From contig NZ_JBHYRS010000003.1 of the NCBI RefSeq assembly GCF_047974105.1, positions 1-64,000 on the forward strand: a stretch of 64,000 nucleotides of DNA, given 5' to 3'. The notes beneath the pieces were generated by a model. It worked only from the letters and a program-made list of their open reading frames with translations, made no database searches and was not told the DNA's origin. Shown piece by piece: positions 1 through 8,510 of the stretch. The position numbers were made by a program, and so were the translations under genes. The stretch is from Mitsuokella sp047974105 (GTDB lineage: Bacteria > Bacillota > Negativicutes > Selenomonadales > Selenomonadaceae). Each line of letters starts with the position of its first letter. Within the stretch, counting starts at the first letter, position 1.

Positions 1-106
1 CTGAATGGTTCCACCTGTTCCCATACCGAACACAGTAGTTAAGCATTCAGAGGCCGAAAGTACTTGTCTGGAGACGGGCTGGGAGGATAGGAAATTGCCG
101 GTTAAG
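1..106 (+). rRNA. rrf: 5S ribosomal RNA, 3' part
   Basis: The opening bases match the conserved 5S rRNA core (a CCATACCGAACACAG-like stretch at 20-34, then the GAGACGGGCTGGGAGGATAGG-like arm near 70-91). The 5' end lies before the window, so the gene is partial. It is the last gene of an rRNA operon that must continue upstream. The 3' end is placed by similarity and may be off by a few bases; a terminator follows at once. Any open frame across it is not a gene. Confidence 0.93.
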
Positions 107-108
107 CA

Positions 109-136
109 GAGGCTCCGCTGTGGCGGGGCCTTTTTT
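109..136 (+). terminator. Rho-independent terminator of the rRNA operon
   Basis: The arm GGCTCCGC pairs with GGCGGGGCC across a very short loop and is followed by a run of six T. It sits directly after the 5S rRNA. Confidence 0.85.
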
Positions 137-161
137 GTGCCTATTATTTCAGGACTACTAG

Positions 162-199
162 AAAAGCCCCTTTCACTCTTCATAGTGAAAGGGGCTTTT
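162..199. terminator. Bidirectional terminator between 5S rRNA and speD-like gene
   Basis: A long symmetric stem has AAAAGCCCCTTTCAC pairing with GTGAAAGGGGCTTTT. It carries A and T tracts on both sides, so it can stop transcription from the rRNA side and from the minus-strand gene that ends at 221. Confidence 0.85.
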
Positions 200-220
200 G
201 CATATGCCGGTGATGTGATA

Positions 221-679
221 TCAATGACGGTTGCGGCGTGCCAGCACGCGCAGAACCTTAGCGCCGGTATTGTGAATCTTGCGCAACGGCGCCACACGCG
301 TCTTGACTTTGGGACGGATGTCCTTCGCTGAACCAAAGTCACCGCGCTTCAGGAGCGTCGTCTTCGTCTTGTCCGGCTTGAAGAAATCGCGCATATCCTT
401 GGCGATGCGTTCTGGCTCGGCATTTTCCTGACAGAGGAAAATGTCGATGGCGACGTATTTGAGCTCTGTGTAGATATGCAGTACCATATGTCCCTCGCGG
501 AACAGCGTCATGATGGCATAATGCGTATCGGTCAGGTGCTCTGAACACTCCGAGATTTTATGCAGGGCAAAATGCTCGGGAATTTCTTTGGTGTATTCTT
601 TGATTTGGTCAATGTCTTTGAGTTTGCTGTTCTTGCAATTGAAGAGATCGACCGTCAGATGACGTGCTAAAATTTTCAT
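221..679 (-). CDS. SpeD-like protein lacking the pyruvoyl serine
   Basis: This 152-residue protein resembles bacterial S-adenosylmethionine decarboxylase (SpeD/SpeH). The ARHLTVDLFNC start, the HMVLHIYTE strand and the YVAIDIFLC strand match that family in order. In known SpeD proteins the chain cuts itself at a serine in an E-S-H motif to make the pyruvoyl cofactor. Here the motif is E62-G63-H64 (codon GGA at 491-493), while the helper residues His68 and Cys83 are kept. Self-cleavage by the known route is therefore not expected. The last 30 residues are very basic (KVKTRV, RKIH, RVLARRNRH), which is unusual. The gene lies 75 bases downstream of lgt on the same strand, with a GAGGGAG site 11 bases before the ATG. 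Function is unknown: a decarboxylase by another route, a regulator, or a nucleic-acid binder are all possible. Confidence 0.8.
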   Translation of the reverse strand: MKILARHLTVDLFNCKNSKLKDIDQIKEYTKEIPEHFALHKISECSEHLTDTHYAIMTLFREGHMVLHIYTELKYVAIDIFLCQENAEPERIAKDMRDFFKPDKTKTTLLKRGDFGSAKDIRPKVKTRVAPLRKIHNTGAKVLRVLARRNRH

Positions 680-754
680 GAAATCGATTGCTCCCTCATA
701 TTTTTATGATTCCAGACTTCATTATAGAGGATATGAACCTGCTTCGTCAAATTT

Positions 755-1555
755 TTACCGTGGATTCTTTCTGATTTTTTTCGGTTTCTTTCCATATATA
801 GAAAGACCGATAAAGAAGAACGCGGCAATCGTAAAGGCAGCGACGCTCGTCGTCTGCGCGCTCGTGAAGAGGCCGAAGACTTTCTCGGTATAATCTCCGC
901 GCAGGAACTCGAGACCGAAGCGTACAAGGCTGTAGAGCATGACGTAAAGAGCAAAGCACTGGCCTTTGGCATGATTGGTCGTGCGGAACAGCAGCAGCAG
1001 GGCGAAGACGACGACATCGAGCTGGCCCTCCCAGACTTCAGCAGGCCAGAGCGGCTGGTCGCCGTAGGTGAGATGGGCAAGGGTAGTCGACGGATAAATG
1101 ATGCCGAAGGACGAACCCGTAGGGGCACCAAACGCATCGCCATTCAACAGATTGGCACAGCGGCCAAGGGCCTGGCCAAGAATGATGGCCGGGGCAAGTA
1201 CATCCATGAGATGCACTGTGTCGATATGGTGGCGCTGGCAGTACCAGACGCCTGTGAGCACGCCGAGAAAGACGCCGCCTTGGATGGCCATGCCGCCCTG
1301 CCAGACGTTGAAGAGCTCCGTCAGGTGATGGCCGTAGTAATCCCAGTCAAAGAAAAAGACATCCCAGAGTCGCGCTCCCAAAAGACCGGCCACACCGCAG
1401 TAAATGCCGAGGTCGACGATGTACTTCTCATAGCCGCGGCCATCAGCCTTGGCAAGGAAATAGCCAACTCCTGTGGCGAGAATAATGGAAAGCGAAAGTA
1501 CGAGACCGTAGGCCCGTATGGGGAAGTCCCCAATGTAAAAAAGATACTGATGCAT
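755..1555 (-). CDS. lgt: Prolipoprotein diacylglyceryl transferase
   Basis: Lgt moves the diacylglyceryl group of phosphatidylglycerol onto the lipobox cysteine of prolipoproteins in the cytoplasmic membrane. The 266 residues hold about seven hydrophobic segments. The family signature appears as LGRCANLLNGDAFG (around 130-143), followed later by the VRFGLEFLRGD motif. Length fits the family. A GGAAGG-type site lies upstream of the ATG. The gene is divergent from the ileS leader and is followed by the speD-like gene, probably in one transcript. Confidence 0.96.
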   Translation of the reverse strand: MHQYLFYIGDFPIRAYGLVLSLSIILATGVGYFLAKADGRGYEKYIVDLGIYCGVAGLLGARLWDVFFFDWDYYGHHLTELFNVWQGGMAIQGGVFLGVLTGVWYCQRHHIDTVHLMDVLAPAIILGQALGRCANLLNGDAFGAPTGSSFGIIYPSTTLAHLTYGDQPLWPAEVWEGQLDVVVFALLLLFRTTNHAKGQCFALYVMLYSLVRFGLEFLRGDYTEKVFGLFTSAQTTSVAAFTIAAFFFIGLSIYGKKPKKIRKNPR

Positions 1556-1658
1556 GAGTAACCTTCCTTTATTTCGTATATTCTTTTTTCATTTTGAAAC
1601 AATTTCCATTATAATCCAAATGCCAGATATTGAGAAGAGAGGTTCAGGGAAATAGTAT

Positions 1659-1687
1659 TTGAAATATGTCTATCCCTGTGGTACAAT
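1659..1687 (+). promoter_or_regulatory. Sigma-A-type promoter of ileS
   Basis: TTGAAA (1659-1664), 17 bases, then TACAAT (1682-1687). It lies just ahead of the T-box leader, at the right distance to start that RNA. Confidence 0.7.
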
Positions 1688-1704
1688 AAATCCTGTTAAC
1701 ATGT

Positions 1705-1937
1705 AAATGCATTGATGGAGAGAGTAGTCTGCAGAGAAGGCGGAAGCGAACCGGGGCTGGTGTGAGCCGGGCGTCAGTACAGGCAGATGAAGATCACTCT
1801 GGAGCAGCGGACTGAAACAGAAGTAGGTCTTGCCGGCATCCCCCCGTTACGGGACAGCGCATGGTGGTGCGTGGAAATAGGTGGTTATCCTGTAGGTAAA
1901 TTGGCCTGCATCCTATTTGGGTGCAGGCTTTTTATAT
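1705..1937 (+). promoter_or_regulatory. T-box riboswitch leader, isoleucine specifier
   Basis: Typical T-box landmarks occur in order: GAGAGAGTAG near 1717, the AGCGAACCGGGGCTGGTGTGAGCCGGG-like stem I region, AGTAGG at 1821-1826, CCGTTACGGG near 1844-1853, and an antiterminator-like GGTGGTTAT near 1880. A terminator stem GCCTGCATCC/GGGTGCAGGC with a T run follows (1903-1933). The specifier ATC (Ile) is at 1793-1795; it aligns with CTC and TGG in the other two T-boxes of this window. Uncharged tRNA-Ile should favour readthrough into ileS. Confidence 0.88.
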
Positions 1938-1954
1938 GTGAGGAGGCATTCTGT

Positions 1955-4900
1955 TTGTATAAGAAAGTAGATACGAACCTGAACTTCGTGGAACGCGAGA
2001 AGGAAGTCCGCAAGTTCTGGAAAGAGCACAATATCGCGCAGAAGGCAATCGACCAGCGCGAAGGCTGTGATACGTTCACGTTTTACGATGGTCCGCCGAC
2101 GGCTAACGGCAAGCCGCATATCGGTCACGTTTTGACGCGTGTCATCAAGGATATGCTGCCGCGCTTTGCTTCGATGAAGGGCAAGAAAGTCCTCAGAAAA
2201 GCTGGTTGGGATACGCATGGTCTGCCTGTCGAGCTCGAAGTCGAGAAACAGATTGGCATCAACGGCAAGGACCAAATTGAAGCCTATGGCATCGAGCCGT
2301 TCATCAAGAAATGCCGCGAGTCCGTTTGGAAGTATAAGGGCATGTGGGAAGAGTTCTCCGATGTCGTTGGCTTCTGGGCCGACATGGAGCATCCGTACAT
2401 CACGTACGAGAACGATTTCATCGAATCCGAATGGTGGGCACTCAAGGAAATCTGGAAGAAGGGCCTGCTCTATGAAGGCTATAAAGTCGTCCCGTACTGC
2501 CCGCGCTGCGGCACGCCGCTTTCTTCGCACGAAGTAGCACAGGGCTATAAGGACGTTACGGAGCGTTCGGCTATGGTTGAGTTCCAGGCCAAAGATGACG
2601 ACGCCTGCTTCCTCGCCTGGACGACGACGCCTTGGACGCTGCCGTCGAACCTCGCACTCTGCGTCAATCCGGAGGTCGATTATGTCAAGGTCCAGGTCGG
2701 CGATAAGAAGTACATTCTCGCCGAAGCTCTGGTCGACAAAGTCTTTGAAGGTGTCGAAGGCGAACGCAAGGTCCTTGCAAAGTACAAGGGCAAAGACCTT
2801 GAGTTCCGTGAGTATGAGCCGCTTTATCCGTATGCTGTTGAAAAAGTCAAGAATCAGAAGGGCAAGAAGGCCTTCATCGTAACGTGCGATGATTATGTCA
2901 CGACGGAAGACGGCACGGGCATTGTTCATATGGCCCCGGCTTACGGCGAAGACGATAACCGCGTCTGCCAGAAATATGGCGTGGCCTTTGTCAACCTCGT
3001 CAACAGCAAGGGCGAGCTCACGGCTGATACGGATTGGCCTGGCATGTTTGTCAAGAAGGCAGACCCGCTGATTCTCGCAGACCTCGAGAAAAAAGGCAAA
3101 CTTTTCAAGGCACCGGAATTCACGCACAGCTACCCGCACTGCTGGCGCTGCGATACACCGCTGCTTTACTATTCGTTCCCGACCTGGTTCATCAAGATGA
3201 CGGCTGTCAAGGATGAGCTCGTGGCCAACAATAAGACGGTAAACTGGATTCCAAAATCCATTGGCGAAGGCCGTTTTGGCAACTGGCTCGAGCATGTACA
3301 GGACTGGGGCCTCTCGCGCAACCGCTACTGGGGCACGCCGCTGCCGGTCTGGCAGTGTGAATGCGGCCATCAGCATGTCATCGGCTCGATTGAAGAACTC
3401 AAGTCGATGAGCTCGAACTGCCCGGATGACATCGAGCTGCACCGTCCGTACATCGATAAAGTCACGATTAAATGCCCGGAATGCGGCAAAGAGATGCACC
3501 GCGTCAAGGAAGTCATCGACTGCTGGTTCGATTCGGGCTCGATGCCGTTTGCCCAGTGGCATTATCCGTTCGAGAATCAGGATATCTTCAAGAAGCGTTT
3601 CCCGGCAGACTTCATTTCGGAAGCGGTTGACCAGACGCGTGGCTGGTTCTATTCGCTGATTGCCATCTCGACGCTGCTGTTCCATAAAGCGCCGTACCGC
3701 AATGTCATCGTCCTCGGCCATGTCCAGGATAAGGAAGGCCGCAAGATGTCGAAGTCGAAGGGCAATGCCGTCGACCCGATGGAAGCACTGCAGAAGCACG
3801 GTGCCGATGCCATCCGCTGGTATTTCTACGAGAACAGCGCACCGTGGCTGCCAAATCGCTTCCACGATGATGCCGTGCAGGAAGGTCAGCGCAAGTTCAT
3901 GGGCACGCTCTGGAATACGTATGCCTTCTTCGTGCTTTATGCGAATATCGACAACTTCGATGCGACGAAGTATACGCTCGATTACGATAAACTGCCGGTC
4001 ATGGATAAATGGTGCCTCTCGCGCCTCAATACGATGGTCAAGAATGTCGACTATGACCTTTCGAATTACCGCGTCACGGAAGCGGCCAAGGCCCTTGAGC
4101 AGTTCGTCGATGAACTCTCGAACTGGTATGTCCGCCGCAGCCGCAGCCGTTTCTGGGCCAAGGGCATGGAGCAGGATAAGATCAATGCCTACATGACGCT
4201 TTATACGGCCCTCGTCACGACGGCCAAGGCCGCTGCGCCGATGATCCCGTTCATGACGGAATCCATTTACCGCAATCTCGTCTGCAGCATCGACAAGAAC
4301 GCTCCGGAATCCGTCCATCTCTGCGACTTCCCGAAAGTCAATGAGGCCCATATCGATGCAGAGCTTGAGAAGAACATGGGCGAGGTCCTCGAAATCGTCG
4401 TGCTTGGCCGTGCTGCGCGCAATGAGGCCAATATCAAGAACCGTCAGCCGATTGGCAGGATGTATGTCAAGGCACCAGTCGTCCTGCCTGACTTCTACAA
4501 GGAAATCGTCGAGGAAGAACTCAATGTCAAGGAAGTTGTCTTCAAGGATGATATGGAAGCTTATCTGACGTACAGCTTCAAGCCGCAGTTCCGTGTTCTC
4601 GGACCGAAAGTCGGCAAGAAGATGGGCGCAATCCAGAAAGCTCTGAAGGCAGTCAATGGCCATAAAGCGAAGGAAGAGCTCGATACGACGGGCAAACTCG
4701 TCGTCGCTCTGCCGGACGGCGATGTGACGCTCCTGCCTGAGGATGTCGAAGTCACGATGGCACAGACGGATGGCTACAACTGCCAGCGTTACAATGGTGT
4801 GACGATTGCCCTCGAGACGACGCTTTCGGAAGAACTTCTCGAAGAAGGCTTTGTGCGTGAAATCATCAGCAAGGTGCAGACCATGCGCAAGGAAAATGGC

Positions 4901-5086
4901 TATGAAGTCACGGACCATATTACAGTCGGTCTTAAAGGCAATGAGAAACTCGAAGGACTTGTCAAGAAGAATGAACAGTTCCTCAAGGACATCACGCTGG
5001 CTGATAACGTTACGTACGATGAGACGTCCGGACATGAAAAAGAGTGGAATATCAACGGTGAGACGGTAACGCTTTCCGTCGAGTAA
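1955..5086 (+). CDS. ileS: Isoleucyl-tRNA synthetase
   Basis: IleS charges tRNA-Ile in the cytoplasm. The class I signatures are present: HIGH inside GKPHIGHVL and KMSKS inside GRKMSKSKGNAVDP, together with the WTTTPWTLPSN editing-domain motif and several CxxC pairs (CPRCG, CPECG). The start is TTG 1955: AGGAGG at 1941-1946 is 8 bases away and the protein then reads MYKKVDTNLNF. The in-frame ATG at 1787 lies inside the T-box RNA and is rejected. At 1043 residues it is longer than the roughly 920-930-residue bacterial type and fits the eukaryote-like (type 2) IleS of many Firmicutes, a type often less sensitive to mupirocin; that last point is inference from the family. A long open frame antisense to this gene is a shadow. 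Confidence 0.97.
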   Translation: MYKKVDTNLNFVEREKEVRKFWKEHNIAQKAIDQREGCDTFTFYDGPPTANGKPHIGHVLTRVIKDMLPRFASMKGKKVLRKAGWDTHGLPVELEVEKQIGINGKDQIEAYGIEPFIKKCRESVWKYKGMWEEFSDVVGFWADMEHPYITYENDFIESEWWALKEIWKKGLLYEGYKVVPYCPRCGTPLSSHEVAQGYKDVTERSAMVEFQAKDDDACFLAWTTTPWTLPSNLALCVNPEVDYVKVQVGDKKYILAEALVDKVFEGVEGERKVLAKYKGKDLEFREYEPLYPYAVEKVKNQKGKKAFIVTCDDYVTTEDGTGIVHMAPAYGEDDNRVCQKYGVAFVNLVNSKGELTADTDWPGMFVKKADPLILADLEKKGKLFKAPEFTHSYPHCWRCDTPLLYYSFPTWFIKMTAVKDELVANNKTVNWIPKSIGEGRFGNWLEHVQDWGLSRNRYWGTPLPVWQCECGHQHVIGSIEELKSMSSNCPDDIELHRPYIDKVTIKCPECGKEMHRVKEVIDCWFDSGSMPFAQWHYPFENQDIFKKRFPADFISEAVDQTRGWFYSLIAISTLLFHKAPYRNVIVLGHVQDKEGRKMSKSKGNAVDPMEALQKHGADAIRWYFYENSAPWLPNRFHDDAVQEGQRKFMGTLWNTYAFFVLYANIDNFDATKYTLDYDKLPVMDKWCLSRLNTMVKNVDYDLSNYRVTEAAKALEQFVDELSNWYVRRSRSRFWAKGMEQDKINAYMTLYTALVTTAKAAAPMIPFMTESIYRNLVCSIDKNAPESVHLCDFPKVNEAHIDAELEKNMGEVLEIVVLGRAARNEANIKNRQPIGRMYVKAPVVLPDFYKEIVEEELNVKEVVFKDDMEAYLTYSFKPQFRVLGPKVGKKMGAIQKALKAVNGHKAKEELDTTGKLVVALPDGDVTLLPEDVEVTMAQTDGYNCQRYNGVTIALETTLSEELLEEGFVREIISKVQTMRKENGYEVTDHITVGLKGNEKLEGLVKKNEQFLKDITLADNVTYDETSGHEKEWNINGETVTLSVE

Positions 5087-5120
5087 ATTTCAGCTCTTCT
5101 GTCTGAACTTGATTCAACGA

Positions 5121-5158
5121 AGAATCCCTTTCCTGCTTGGAGAAGGGATTCTTTTTTT
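5121..5158 (+). terminator. Rho-independent terminator after ileS
   Basis: AGAATCCCTT pairs with AAGGGATTCT around a short loop, followed by seven T. It separates ileS from the CsoR-type gene. Confidence 0.88.
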
Positions 5159-5269
5159 AGAGGAGACGGAAAAGAAGGAAAAAAGCTTTCTGAGCGCGAA
5201 CAATATGAACAATATAAAGGTATATGCAAACAGCCAAATAAAAAGTGGGGGCAGGTGATAACGATTTAT

Positions 5270-5647
5270 ATGGAAAATATGGAAGAAAAGAAACAGGAAG
5301 CGCAGGCAGCTCAGGTAAAACAGAAATCACATACACATGTATTGCCAGATGGTACAATAGTAACGCATGCACATGGTCATGCGCACAGCCATACCCAGAC
5401 GAAGGCAGTGCTTAACCGCATGGCGCGGCTCATCGGTCATCTCGAATCGATTAAGCATATGATTGAAGAGGGCAGGGACTGCAGTGAAGTCCTTGTACAG
5501 CTTTCTGCTGTTGACAGTGCAATAAAAGGGGTCAGCCGCATTATACTCAAAGACCATCTTGAACACTGTATTGTCGATGCGGTGCGTGATAATGACCAGC
5601 GGGCATTAGAGCAGCTCAATGAGGCCATTGACCGCTTCATTAAGTAA
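5270..5647 (+). CDS. CsoR-family metal-sensing repressor with His-rich tail
   Basis: This is a small all-helical DUF156 (CsoR/RcnR/FrmR) repressor. From the ATG at 5270 it has 125 residues. The Cu(I)-sensor pattern Cys-His-Cys is visible as C71 (GRDCSEV), H96 and C100 (KDHLEHC), which favours copper over formaldehyde or nickel sensing. Residues 20-42 form a tail with seven histidines (HTH, THAHGHAHSH), a likely extra metal-binding arm. Start is uncertain: ATG 5270 has AGGTGA 11 bases upstream, and a GTG at 5255 would add five residues. No copper exporter or chaperone gene lies next to it, so its targets are elsewhere or itself. Confidence 0.88.
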   Translation: MENMEEKKQEAQAAQVKQKSHTHVLPDGTIVTHAHGHAHSHTQTKAVLNRMARLIGHLESIKHMIEEGRDCSEVLVQLSAVDSAIKGVSRIILKDHLEHCIVDAVRDNDQRALEQLNEAIDRFIK

Positions 5648-5660
5648 AAAGATAAAATAT

Positions 5661-5701
5661 AAAAACAGCGGCTGCTTTGTGATTCAGTCACGGTTTTTAT
5701 T
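5661..5701 (+). terminator. Possible terminator after the CsoR-type gene
   Basis: AAAAAC at 5661 and GTTTTT near 5693 can pair around an inner GTGA/TCAC hairpin, with T residues at the end. The stem is interrupted, so this is a weak call. Confidence 0.35.
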
Positions 5702-5807
5702 TTGCAAATCATATATGCTAGGAATGTATAATGATTTGATATAGTATGTATAATTTTATAACACAGAGAGCAAAAGGCTCGGCTGTGATAGAGCAGGAGG
5801 TTTTCCC

Positions 5808-6332
5808 ATGGCACAGAATACGAAGCTTGTTATCAGTCAGGTCATGATGCCGAGCCAGACGAATCCGAATGGCAACGTTCATGGCGGTGAGATCATGAAG
5901 ATGATGGACTCGACGGCATATGCCGTGACACGCCGTTATGCGCGTTCGAATGTCGTCACTGCACGCGTGGATGAATTGGAATTCCATTCCCCAATCCTCA
6001 TTGGCGATTTGGTAACCTGCACGGCAGAAATCGTCTTCGTCGGTCACAGTTCGATGGAAGTTGCCGTCACCGTTGACGTTGAGGATCTTGATGTTGAAAG
6101 CAAGCCGCAGCGTGCGCTCACGGCCTATTTCACAATGGTCGCACTGGACCGCAACTCGCGCCCGAAAGCTGTGCCGCCGCTCATCATCGATACGGAAGAA
6201 GCAAAGAAGGCCTTTGAAGATGGCCGCCGCCGCTATGAGGCTCATAAGGCACGCAAACGCCAGCAGCGCGAAGAAGAAAAAAAGCGCGCACAGGCCAATA
6301 AAACCCTGCGTGAGCCGGAAGATAATAAATAA
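5808..6332 (+). CDS. Hotdog-fold acyl-CoA thioesterase
   Basis: The 174-residue protein matches the YciA/BFIT-type acyl-CoA hydrolases that cleave fatty acyl-CoA to free acid and CoA. The signature NPNGNVHGGEIMKMMD (around 19-34) carries the catalytic Asp, and the DELEFHSPILIGD strand follows. The last 35 residues are a charged, probably coiled helix rich in Lys, Arg and Glu (KRQQREEEKKR), an extension beyond the fold. AGGAGG lies 9 bases before the ATG. It stands alone between the CsoR-type gene and the leuA leader. Its substrate cannot be read from the sequence. Confidence 0.88.
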   Translation: MAQNTKLVISQVMMPSQTNPNGNVHGGEIMKMMDSTAYAVTRRYARSNVVTARVDELEFHSPILIGDLVTCTAEIVFVGHSSMEVAVTVDVEDLDVESKPQRALTAYFTMVALDRNSRPKAVPPLIIDTEEAKKAFEDGRRRYEAHKARKRQQREEEKKRAQANKTLREPEDNK

Positions 6333-6368
6333 GGCATAAAAAAACTTTACACTTTTACATAAAAACAC

Positions 6369-6397
6369 TTGCAAAATATATTTCTCTGTGCTATTCT
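6369..6397 (+). promoter_or_regulatory. Promoter of the leuA T-box transcript
   Basis: TTGCAA (6369-6374), 17 bases, then TATTCT (6392-6397), just upstream of the leader RNA. Confidence 0.6.
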
Positions 6398-6404
6398 AGT
6401 ATCC

Positions 6405-6692
6405 AACACAGGGAAATGCGTTGCAGAGGAATAGTAAGGATTCTGGGACTCATAGAGAGCTGTCGGCTGGTGTAAGACAGCAGCAAAGGAATCTGGAACT
6501 CGCCTTGAAGCAGCCCGCTGAACGTGTATGGATATACAAATGTATTTTAGCCGTGCACCATTAGGCAGGGACGGAGCCTGACCGTTAAAGCAGGAGGATT
6601 TGCTAGAATCCGTAGAGGTACTCCGCAAGGAGTATGAATTTGAGTGGTAACACGCAGGTACAGCCCTTCGTCTCATGAGACGAAGGGCTTTT
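6405..6692 (+). promoter_or_regulatory. T-box riboswitch leader, leucine specifier
   Basis: Landmarks: AGAGAGC then TGTCGGCTGGTGTAAGACAG in stem I, ACCGTTA near 6581, the T-box GAGTGGTAACACGC (6642-6655), and a terminator stem GCCCTTCGTCTC/GAGACGAAGGGC with a T run (6663-6692). The specifier CTC (Leu) at 6499-6501 sits exactly where ATC sits in the ileS leader when the downstream TTGAAGCAGC/CTGGAGCAGC segments are aligned. It couples leuA expression to uncharged tRNA-Leu. Confidence 0.9.
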
Positions 6693-6714
6693 CTATTTGG
6701 GGAGGTTTTGTCAA

Positions 6715-8385
6715 ATGATGAATTATCAGAAGTACAGCAAAGGTTATTTTATGCCGCCGGAGATTGACTTGGAATGGGCAAAGAAGGATGCCCCGGACCA
6801 TGCGCCGATTTGGTGCAGTGTGGATCTGCGCGATGGCAACCAGTCGCTGGTCATTCCGATGAGTCTCGATGAGAAGCTGGAATTCTACAAGATGCTCCTC
6901 AAAGTCGGTTTTAAAGAAATTGAAGTCGGTTTCCCGGCTGCTTCGGAGACGGAATATGAGTTCCTGCGCCGCCTGGTCGAGGATGACCTGATTCCGGATG
7001 ATGTGACGATTCAGGTACTCACACAGGCTCGTGAACACATCATCCGCAAGACGTTTGATGCTTTGAAGGGCGTCAAGAACGCTATCGTCCATGTCTACAA
7101 TTCGACATCGGTTGCGCAGCGCCAGCAGGTTTTCCGCAAGGACAAGGAACAGATCAAGCAGATGGCCATCGATGGAGCCAAGCTTTTGCAGGAACTCACG
7201 GAAGAAGCTGGAGCAAACTACCGCTTTGAATATTCGCCGGAATCCTTTACGGGTACAGAACCTGAGTATGCTTTGGAAGTCTGCAACGCGGTTCTTGATG
7301 TCTGGAAGCCAACGGCTGACCGCAAAGCCATCATCAACCTGCCGGCCACGGTCGAGATGAGCATGCCTCATGTCTTTGCCATGCAGGTTGCCTACATGAA
7401 CAAACATCTCAAATACCGCGACAATGTCGTTCTTTCCCTGCATCCTCATAATGACCGCGGCTGCGGTGTTGCCGATACGGAGATGGGCATCCTCGCCGGT
7501 GCAGACCGCGTGGAAGGCACGCTGTTCGGCAATGGTGAACGCACGGGCAATGTTGATATCATCACGGTCGCTATGAATATGTTTGCCCTCGGCGTCGATC
7601 CGGAACTTGATTTCTCGAATATGCCGGAGCTCGTTGAGATGTACGAACGCGTTACGCGCATGCATGTTTCGCCGCGTCAGCCGTATGCCGGTGAACTCGT
7701 ATTTGCTGCTTTCTCCGGTTCTCATCAGGATGCCATTGCCAAGGGCATGCACTGGAAGGACGAAAAGAATCCAGACAAATGGACGCTGCCGTACCTCTAC
7801 ATCGACCCGAAGGATGTCGGCCGTCAGTATGATGGCGATGTCATCCGCATCAACAGCCAGTCCGGCAAGGGCGGTGTCGGCTTCATCATGGAGCAGAAAT
7901 ACGGCATCGATATGCCAAAGAAAATGCGTGAGGACTTTGGCTACTGCGTCAAGGGCGTTTCGGACCACAAGCATAAGGAACTCATGCCGGATGAGATTTA
8001 TCAGATCTTCCAGGATGAGTACGTCAATGTCGATTCTCCGTACAAGCTCAATGACTTCCTGCTTCAGAAGGAACCGGACGGCACGCGCAAGGGCACGGTC
8101 GATATCTTCGTCAACGGTGAGCCCAAGACTTTCCTCGCACGCGGCAACGGCCGTCTCGATGCCGTCTCGAATGCCCTGCAGGCCAACCTTGATATCAGCT
8201 ACAAGGACCTGACGTACAGCGAGCATGCGTTGGAAATCGGTCAGAACAGCCGTGCCATGGCTTATATCGGCATCACGAATGACGATGGCCACATCACCTG
8301 GGGTGCCGGCATGGATACGGATATCATTACGGCGTCCATTCAGGCTCTGATTAGTGCGATCAACCGCATGAAGGCTGGCAAATAA
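6715..8385 (+). CDS. leuA: 2-isopropylmalate synthase (long, yeast/actinobacterial-like type)
   Basis: LeuA condenses acetyl-CoA with 2-oxoisovalerate, the first committed step to leucine. The 556-residue protein begins MMNYQKYSKGYFMPP after GGGGAGG at 6699-6705. The catalytic barrel shows DLRDGNQ (metal Asp) and HPHNDRGCGVADTE (metal His pair), and a C-terminal allosteric domain follows (from about residue 420). The N-terminal extension and overall pattern fit the LeuA2 subtype rather than the E. coli type. A TTG at 6697 lies in the terminator region and is rejected as start. No other leu gene follows in this window. Confidence 0.95.
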   Translation: MMNYQKYSKGYFMPPEIDLEWAKKDAPDHAPIWCSVDLRDGNQSLVIPMSLDEKLEFYKMLLKVGFKEIEVGFPAASETEYEFLRRLVEDDLIPDDVTIQVLTQAREHIIRKTFDALKGVKNAIVHVYNSTSVAQRQQVFRKDKEQIKQMAIDGAKLLQELTEEAGANYRFEYSPESFTGTEPEYALEVCNAVLDVWKPTADRKAIINLPATVEMSMPHVFAMQVAYMNKHLKYRDNVVLSLHPHNDRGCGVADTEMGILAGADRVEGTLFGNGERTGNVDIITVAMNMFALGVDPELDFSNMPELVEMYERVTRMHVSPRQPYAGELVFAAFSGSHQDAIAKGMHWKDEKNPDKWTLPYLYIDPKDVGRQYDGDVIRINSQSGKGGVGFIMEQKYGIDMPKKMREDFGYCVKGVSDHKHKELMPDEIYQIFQDEYVNVDSPYKLNDFLLQKEPDGTRKGTVDIFVNGEPKTFLARGNGRLDAVSNALQANLDISYKDLTYSEHALEIGQNSRAMAYIGITNDDGHITWGAGMDTDIITASIQALISAINRMKAGK

Positions 8386-8421
8386 AACAGCATATCCTGA
8401 AAATAGAATCTTATGCAGGAA

Positions 8422-8456
8422 AAATCCCGTCTGGCAAAAGCCGGACGGGATTTCTT
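8422..8456. terminator. Bidirectional terminator between leuA and glucosidase
   Basis: AAATCCCGTCTGGC pairs with GCCGGACGGGATTT around AAAA. T-rich sequence follows on either strand, serving both convergent genes. Confidence 0.85.
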
Positions 8457-8510
8457 AATTCATGGTAAAGTTACAGGATGAGCATTGATGAGTATACAGG
8501 AAGCAGGAAA

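Noticed and set aside
5..331. Open frame across the 5S rRNA
   Set aside because: It covers rRNA and two terminators and has no protein-like features.
1787..1954. ATG at 1787 as the start of ileS
   Set aside because: It lies within the T-box RNA and its terminator; TTG 1955 has an ideal AGGAGG.
1913..5035. A 1040-codon open frame antisense to ileS
   Set aside because: It mirrors a high-GC coding gene and has no plausible domain or ribosome site. The + strand protein is unmistakably IleS.
6673..8292. Long minus-strand frame opposite leuA
   Set aside because: Composition is that of an antisense shadow, with no motif and no ribosome site.
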